DNA from: Rhizoclosmatium globosum | Lineage: Eukaryota > Chytridiomycota > Chytridiomycetes > Chytridiales > Chytriomycetaceae | Assembly: GCA_002104985.1 (NCBI GenBank) | Contig: MCGO01000299.1 | Location: 1 to 37,551, forward strand | Direction of reading: 5' to 3' | Length of the DNA: 37,551 nucleotides | Shown: one piece after another, positions 31,869-37,551 of the stretch | Layout of the letters: each line of letters begins with the position of its first letter | Position numbering within the stretch: position 1 is the stretch's first letter | Made by a program: the position numbers and the translations under genes | Notes under the pieces: generated by a model | Database searches by the model: none | What the model was told of the DNA's origin: nothing | Seen by the model: only the letters and a program-made list of their open reading frames with translations

Positions 31869-32830
31869 CTTGCACTGACATGTTTAAATTTGGTGCCATA
31901 CTTCTCATCAAGTGAAGTTGTTATAAGCAAATACAGTACCAGATTCAATTGGTTGTATGTCTCCAAGGAAGAGAATTTAAAATAAAATGGCTGCCCATCG
32001 GAATGAACAGAAAATGCGAGTGGTCAGTAGTTTCGGTAATTGGAGCAGCGATATAAAGGATGAAATTTGTGGCAAAGGAAGCTTTTAGCAACAAAGTCAC
32101 ATGTTGGAAAAACGTGTACCTTAGACACCAACGTTTAAAATATTTAACAATAAGTTTGCAAGAAACTTTAACGAAATTTTGATCCGTATATTTGTTTACG
32201 CAGGAATTGTGTTTTCATTGACGTTGTCTTGAACGTAAGTCACATAAGTTAAGTTCAACCCAGTTGCCCCAGCCAATTAAATTCTAAACACAAGATCCAA
32301 GACAAAAGGGTCAATATTGGTTGAAGTATAGTATCCAGGCCAATAACGAGTCTGTGAATCATATGAAGCCATCATTTGGTTCTGTAATTGATTTGTACCG
32401 TATCGAAGTTGTTTCACCCATCGAACCTGTTCTTTTTTAAACCGGTGAAACTTCAATTTATGCTGAGTAGTTATGCGTAGAATGATTTCGCCTTATTTCA
32501 AACTCAATTCCCAAGATGTCTGGATTTTGTGTTCAAGTTTTTGGCTTTGAAGGAGATCCTTGCTTTCCCTCAAGGAGATCAGTCCCTCAAGAATGGAGCG
32601 ATTCTCACACTTTATACTTTGAAAGCATCGGTTACTCCTCTAGATCTTATTTTGTATTAAGTCAGCCTCTAAACTATCTTGTTTCAATATTGTGTGACCT
32701 CCGCATTTCTTCGGCTCCTGTTCGGTTAGTACCGAGAGCGGTGTTTCCCGAAGGCTTCTCCACCGCGCCTCGCCCTTTATAAGTGGATCTGAAAAAGAAA
32801 GTCCGCTGAAAACTTCAAATTGAAACAAAC
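31869..32830. other. Intergenic region between array genes A and B
   Basis: About 960 bp without a supported gene. An 88-codon frame from the ATG at 32516 contains CFPSRRSVPQEWSDSH, faintly like the SFPEWSDSNE motif of gene A and the SFPSRREYCE string of the minus-strand frame at 35614; it may be a decayed N-terminal exon of an array member, but there are no fingers after it. The last 250 bp should include the promoter of gene B. Confidence 0.35.
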
Positions 32831-33877
32831 ATGGCAGCGTTAGAGCGTCCAACGCGCAGTCTGAGCCCCAAGAGCACTCAAGTCCACCAGTATGCTTCAG
32901 GCACTGCTGCAAAACAACCTTCGAACTTGGTACCAACCATGACGTCGACATCCTCCAGTCCTCTGCTCTCCACGCTACACTTGCCAGACAATATGATCTC
33001 AAAGGGCGTGAACCCAATGTACTTGAATTTGTTGCCGAATGTGGCAACCTTCAACTCGGGCGGTCCAGCCACTACTGCTCTGCCTTCTCCTGACGTCTAC
33101 TGGTTCCAAAATAGTTTGCTTTCTACGTTTAACTCTCAGCTGATGGTGCTCGACGATTGCCCAGCACTTTCATTACCTTATAGTGGCCTGATGCCCACAT
33201 TTGCCACTGAGGCTCCATTCAATATGTTCTTCAACGACAACATCGATCTTAGAATGGAATCATTCGATACCACAACGTTCATCGATCCTTCGTTGCAACT
33301 TAATGTTCCGATTGAAGCCACAAGAACTACCACCTCCGGCGCTGCCTTTACTACAATGCTGGATTCATTAACGCACATGTACAATGATATGCATGCTCCC
33401 GATGTGCTCATTCAATACACCCCTAATTTGCTGTCACCAAGCCCAAGTACTTCAGAATCAGAATTCACCATCGTGTATGATAAGAAGTGTGAATATCCAG
33501 GATGTGGAAGGGCCTTCTCAAAAGTCTCAAATCTCAGGACACACATGCTAAGCCACAACGGAGAACGACCGTTTGCCTGCAACGAATGTGACAAGGCATT
33601 CACCACCAACAATCGTCTTAAAGTTCATAAACGAAGCCATACTGGTGAAAAGCCGTTCAAGTGCGATTTTCCCGGATGTAGTTATGCATCAAAACAAAAG
33701 TGCGGTCTATCCAGTCATCAATTGAGGCACTTGCCGAAAGCGGAAAAGAAGAAGCGAAGGCGTGAGAATGTCAAGACGGTGCCCTGTCTTGAGTGTGGTA
33801 AGATGTACAAGTCGGAAGAAGCTCTGAAACAACACGTTTGGAAAGAGCATAAAAAGAAGGCTACAGCTGCCTTGTAA
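32831..33877 (+). CDS. Array zinc-finger gene B (four C2H2 fingers, intronless)
   Basis: 348 residues in one exon. Residues 1-210 are Ser/Thr/Pro-rich without a known domain. The cassette starts near residue 217: CEYPGCGRAFSKVSNLRTH, CNECDKAFTTNNRLKVHKRS, HTGEKPFKCDFPGCSYASKQ with KCGLSSH, a very basic linker (LPKAEKKKRRRENVKTVP) and CLECGKMYKSEEALKQHVW plus final His. Fingers 2 and 3 are joined by a perfect Kruppel linker (HTGEKPF). Intron absence contrasts with genes A and C. AATAAA at 33904. Confidence 0.9.
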   Translation: MAALERPTRSLSPKSTQVHQYASGTAAKQPSNLVPTMTSTSSSPLLSTLHLPDNMISKGVNPMYLNLLPNVATFNSGGPATTALPSPDVYWFQNSLLSTFNSQLMVLDDCPALSLPYSGLMPTFATEAPFNMFFNDNIDLRMESFDTTTFIDPSLQLNVPIEATRTTTSGAAFTTMLDSLTHMYNDMHAPDVLIQYTPNLLSPSPSTSESEFTIVYDKKCEYPGCGRAFSKVSNLRTHMLSHNGERPFACNECDKAFTTNNRLKVHKRSHTGEKPFKCDFPGCSYASKQKCGLSSHQLRHLPKAEKKKRRRENVKTVPCLECGKMYKSEEALKQHVWKEHKKKATAAL

Positions 33878-34026
33878 TGCATTGTTATCTTGGTCACTTG
33901 TCAAATAAATAATAGTTCTCTTTTCTGAAAGGTTCTTTTTTGCGGAAAACAGCGAAGTTCAGCTTTTTCCACCTACTTTCCAGACGGCTTTGTCGTAGCA
34001 CCTCCGACAGCACTTTGTCCTTTCTT

Positions 34027-35486
34027 ATGTCCGCCTTAAGCCAAATACGGGCACCAATATCTGAATGCGATGCCGGGCCGGGGCTGCACTTTGACACCAG
34101 CCACGTCAGCCAGACCAGAGCCCTTTTCGCCCATTCGCCAAGTGTCGCCGCTGTTGCTTCAGCAGAGACTGCGCAGAAAAGCTATGGCTCTTCGGCGATA
34201 ACCTCGGACTCGTCCGCCAACTCAAACCTTAATAACCAATAACACAAATCACCCCTTCCTCTCCGCATCAAGCATATCCAACAAGAAAACTTGAATCCTC
34301 CAAGCAGATTGAAGATATTAATGTGCAGTCGCTCGGATCTCCTTCATTGAATGACTATAGGTGGCCACGTAATCAACCGTCAAAACCTTCTCTCAATGAT
34401 ACCTCGGCTTCCAGACTCAACCAGACAACCCAAAACACTGGCTTCGACCGCTGGCTGTCGTTAATTGACGCTGCTACAGAATTATCAATGCTTTCTGTCC
34501 ATCCAGCCTCACCATCAGCTGAACTCGACAAGAACGCCTCATTGACTACAAAGCCCGCTTCACCCGTCAATTTAAACGAAGGTATTCACATATAAATGCA
34601 GCATTTTAAATCGATTGCTCACCGTTTTACTCAGAACCAGTCAAAAGCGAAGACCAACCTCTGATGCATGATGCATCTCCAATGTTTTCTTATTCCGAGT
34701 CTACTTCTTCTAGCATTACCGTAAGCGGGGCTACACAAAAAAATATTAGTTTGTGGTTACCGAATGCATCGCTGCATATCGCTCCGTCAGCTGAACCATG
34801 GAGTGAAACGACCGCCATTGGAAATCACCGAATTGAAGAATACTCAAATGCTGGCTGCATTGAAAACGCTCATGAATCGACGTATGGCAAAGGAGATCAT
34901 GTTGTCTATCGTTCAGGTATTCTCATCGTATCTCGAAAACTTCTGTTGTCTAAATATAATCTTCTCCAGTCTCAGTTGATTCGGATTCCCTTCTGAAGCC
35001 CAAACCTTCTTCAAGCAACTTGCCCCGAAACAAAATCTGTGCACATCCAGGATGCGAAAGGGCCTTCACAAAACTCGCAAACTTGAAAGCGCATATGCTG
35101 ACCCATAACGGTGAACGCCCGTTTGCGTGTGATTTATGTGATAAGGCGTTCACGACAAAGAATCGACTCAAAGTTCACCAACGCGGGTAAGTGCGAATTA
35201 TCTTTCCTGTTCAATGCCCTTCCCGACAACGCTAATAGAATTCCTATTTAACGCGGTGTTGTAGACACACAAACGAGAAACCATATAAGTGCGACTTCCC
35301 GGGCTGTGATTATGCATCGAAACAAAAATGCGGTCTATCGAGTCATATGCAACGCCATTTACCAGCTCAAGTCAAGAAAGCGTTGCGAAAAGAGTCGAAA
35401 AAGACTGTCCCGTGCCGAGAATGCGGAAAGTTGTACAAGACGGAAGAAGCGGCGTATCAGCATCAAGGAAGGAACACGGGAAATAA
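34027..35486 (+). CDS. Array zinc-finger gene C (four C2H2 fingers), two frame breaks
   Basis: CDS segments 34027..34581, 34635..34916, 34970..35186, 35265..35486; introns 53, 53 and 78 bp (branch GCTAATA), phases 1, 1 and 2. Two single-base gaps: at CC 34236-34237 (frame 1 to 0) and near 35464-35466 inside the last finger. With one base added at each, the product is 425 residues ending at TAA 35484-35486, and the last finger regains its final His (RKEH). Without that base the frame runs on to 35586 and the finger loses it. The N-terminus contains [20 protein letters not shown], like the motif of gene A. Fingers: [39 protein letters not shown] | HTNEKPY (intron between), [19 protein letters not shown] and [17 protein letters not shown]. 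Confidence 0.8.
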
Positions 35487-35613
35487 ATTTATTAGCAAAC
35501 GGAATCTCCGGGTAATTTTCGCTGTGGGTTGTGGCGGGCTTTTTGCATTCGAGTTTTTCCAAGTGCAGAGACAGATCGGAAATTAGCCAGCCTCGTTTTC
35601 CACTAGCTTCCTC

Positions 35614-35985
35614 TCAGTAGCCTTTAAAACTCTTAAACTTTCTATTCAAAACGATGGATTCGCAATATTCGCGTCTGGAAGGGAAAGACAAGGCTGACAG
35701 CTCATTGGCACTGTAAAACAGTTGGCAGTTCCCACAGCTGCGAGCATCGCCTGCGTTCGATGACAGCCCCGAATCGATTGTTTCAACATCAGACAACATC
35801 TCAAAGTCCGTTAGTTCAGTTAGTTCAAGCTCGTCTGATTCAACAGAACGTCCAACACTTCCTCCCTTCAACACCATACTTCTGCCACAAACCCAACCGA
35901 AATCATGATCATATTCACAATCAATACTTCGTGAAGAGTCGTCCTGAATATCCGAGAGGTCACACTTCAGTGGAGGCTGGTCCAT
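35614..35985 (-). other. Minus-strand open frame resembling array N-terminal exons
   Basis: Uninterrupted 123 codons from an ATG at 35985, opposite the 5' part of gene D. It is acidic (ESDELELTELTDFEMLSD) and carries TIDSGLSS and SANELSALSFPSRREYCES, comparable to SIDSGMTT and DTNQLLSMSFPEWSDSNE of gene A and [11 protein letters not shown] of gene C. No zinc-finger exon follows on that strand. It may be an inverted remnant of an array gene, or a chance antisense frame. Confidence 0.35.
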
Positions 35986-36760
35986 CTAAAACCACCATGA
36001 TCCCAATCATTTACCGCAATATGATCAACCAGTCTCTTCGAAAGACAACCCTCATTATCGAACAATACCTGTAGCTTATAGTTATAGCCACCCTTATCAT
36101 CGCATACCTCTTCAACAACCGTATTCATGCGGACAACGCCAAACAGACGCAGCTTTTGCAACTCCCACTCCCGTTCGCTCATATCCTCCCGTATATTATC
36201 CGTCGCCTCATTCTATCAATCAAAATCGCGAATTAGCAGTGCACGAGCTGGAATACAGTCAAGGTAACTCTAATCACATCCTTTCCCCTCCATCTCTAAA
36301 ACGCAACAAATCAGACAGCTCATCTCCACACGAAAAGGACTGGAAGAACATTTGCGATTACCCAGGCTGCGGTCGTCGATTCCCCAAACTCGCGAACTTA
36401 AAAGTTCACGTCTCCGTTCACACTGGCGTTCGACAGTTCAAATGCACGTATTGTCCAGCCGCCTTCACGACCCGAAATCGACTCACGATCCATGAACGGA
36501 ATCACACGAATGAGAAGCCGTACGTGTGTGATTATCCCGGTTGTCAATACGCCACAAAACAAAAATGCGGCCTGACGAGCCACAAGCTTACACACAAGAC
36601 TCATGAAGAAAAGGAAGCGGTGCGGAAGGAGGCGAACGAGAAGAACTTGAAATGCCCTGATTGTGACAAATTTTATAAATCGTATGAAAGTCTGAATCAG
36701 CATTCTTGGCGAGATCATAAGAAATCAGCGTGTGTTGTTCCAAGGATTGTGCGAAAGTAG
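35760..36760 (+). CDS. Array zinc-finger gene D (four C2H2 fingers), one frame break
   Basis: Single exon, 333 residues if one base is added in the A run at 35988-35991, which joins the frame opened by the ATG at 35760 (SVEAGPSK) to the frame reading NHHDPNHLPQYDQPVSS. The N-terminal half is rich in Pro, Tyr, His and Gln (YSYSHPYHRIPLQQPYS). The cassette: CDYPGCGRRFPKLANLKVH, CTYCPAAFTTRNRLTIHERN, CDYPGCQYATKQKCGLTSH, a charged linker and CPDCDKFYKSYESLNQHSW with final His. An upstream ATG at 35654 runs into a stop at 35714. The start is therefore less certain than the finger region. Its N-terminus is similar in composition to gene E. Confidence 0.75.
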
Positions 36761-37088
36761 GCTTTGTGTGTTCAGCTTTTTTGAGTGTAATTCTGGGTGC
36801 TTGTCTCTTGAAGCAGACTGTTATCTCACCTGTACCTGATTTGAGTGTGGATGACGTTTGGAGCAATAAACTATGTTAAATCAATTCCACTCTTATATAA
36901 TCCTGTATGTATACCTGGAGTAACCTTTAGGTGTTGTGTATTATTTTCACTGCCTTGGCTCAGTGAAAGTAAGAGTTCGGCACGGATGGAGCAAAAAAAT
37001 TAAGCAAAATCTCTCAATTGTAGGTCCAACCTTGCACTTTTCCCTCATAAGCTAATTACCCACATTGAACCGTTACAGTGTGCAAACA
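36761..37088. other. Intergenic region between array genes D and E
   Basis: 328 bp, AT-rich. It should hold the 3' end of D and the promoter of E. CACTGCCTTGGCTCAGTG (about 36949-36966) is a short inverted repeat (CACTG ... CAGTG) of unclear meaning. No gene seen. Confidence 0.35.
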
Positions 37089-37551
37089 ATGTTCACTCAA
37101 GACTCATCTCGTGCCGCCTACCTGCACTCTGTTGCAACTCAAGCCAACCAGCGTGGTCATAACCCACATCTGCCTTCCCCTCCGTACACAATCCCACCGA
37201 ACGCGTATTCACTTCCGCTTAATCCAACTGATCTACGGGAACTGGGGTCCAACATGCTCAACTCTCATCTCCAATGGAACTCTTACCCGCCTCTGGCACA
37301 ACTGGCTCCACTAGCTCCACCACCATCGTATCAGTCTTACTCAACCACTCCGTCTCTTCCACCACACTACCCTCGCTTGCCACCTTGGGGCCCATTTCCC
37401 CAACCACCACCGCCCCAATTTCACCGTCCCCCAAGCTACAACTTTGGCGCCCAGAGCACAGCTTTATTGAACGCGCAAGGAAAGAAGTCAAAGCAAGCAT
37501 TGAGTGTCGAGGTGGTGTCAAAACCCCCGTCGGGAGATTCTCTGGGTCGCT
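37089..37551 (+). CDS. Proline/tyrosine-rich N-terminus, probable array gene E (partial)
   Basis: An open frame starts at the ATG at 37089 and remains open for 154 codons to the window edge. It is rich in Pro, Tyr, Ser and Asn (for example PPSYQSYSTTPSLPPHY), ending in a basic patch (NAQGKKSKQA). Composition resembles the N-terminus of gene D, and position and strand continue the array, so I infer that zinc fingers lie just outside the window. No finger is visible inside it. Confidence 0.6.
   Translation, partial: MFTQDSSRAAYLHSVATQANQRGHNPHLPSPPYTIPPNAYSLPLNPTDLRELGSNMLNSHLQWNSYPPLAQLAPLAPPPSYQSYSTTPSLPPHYPRLPPWGPFPQPPPPQFHRPPSYNFGAQSTALLNAQGKKSKQALSVEVVSKPPSGDSLGR

Noticed and set aside
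36949..36966. Short inverted repeat considered as a bacterial-type terminator
   Set aside because: Five-base arms only, no T run, and RNA polymerase II genes do not use such terminators.

Overview
The window is nuclear DNA of a fungus, most likely a zoosporic chytrid (Chytridiomycota). The genes are split by short GT-AG introns (mostly 41-70 bp) with CTAAC/CTGAC-like branch sites, and they use AATAAA signals. The gene set is fungal (UTP5, POP3, an LCB3-type phosphatase). It also has traits expected outside the Dikarya: a type III glutamine synthetase, cyclic-nucleotide-gated channels, and plant-style leucine-rich-repeat F-box proteins. The genus cannot be named from sequence reading alone.

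Layout. 0.4-2.8 kb: a C2H2 zinc-finger gene and an LRR/F-box gene, both broken by single missing bases. 2.8-4.3 kb (minus): a sphingosine-1-phosphate-phosphatase-like PAP2 enzyme whose 3' part holds a perfect 131-bp tandem repeat. 4.6-6.3 kb: ammonium transporter 1. 6.4-7.4 kb (minus): an intact LRR/F-box protein. 8.0-9.3 kb: a type II membrane protein with a glycosyltransferase-like C-terminus. 9.4-9.8 kb (minus): a single PQ-loop (SemiSWEET-like) protein, divergent from UTP5 (9.9-12.4 kb). 12.5-13.0 kb (minus): a small acylated p97-interactor-like protein. 13.2-19.7 kb: two convergent paralogous cyclic-nucleotide-gated channels, each with two CNBDs and an unusual pore sequence. 19.8-20.5 kb (minus): a Lys/Ser-rich nuclear protein with an ARL6IP4-like C-terminus. 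20.9-22.4 kb: ammonium transporter 2. 22.5-23.7 kb: POP3. 23.9-26.4 kb (minus): a glutamine-rich multi-finger C2H2 factor. 27.4-30.0 kb: type III glutamine synthetase. 30.6 kb to the right edge: a tandem array of C2H2 genes (A, B, C, D) and the start of a likely fifth (E).

Two themes link the genes. The first is nitrogen assimilation: two AMT/Mep transporters import ammonium and the type III glutamine synthetase fixes it. AMT2 and the synthetase carry clusters of GATA-factor sites (HGATAR) in the promoter or first intron; AMT1 has no evident cluster. The second is a regulator family: six C2H2 genes share a four-finger cassette ending in a distinctive finger (YK..E.L.QH.W..HK), and five or more lie side by side on the right.

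A technical point affects all annotation here. About fourteen reading-frame breaks can be placed, and every one is repaired by adding one base, usually in a short homopolymer. They hit conserved housekeeping genes (UTP5) as well as family members. This looks like residual deletion errors of a long-read assembly rather than widespread pseudogenisation. Intron and frame coordinates below were worked out by hand from splice sites and phase.
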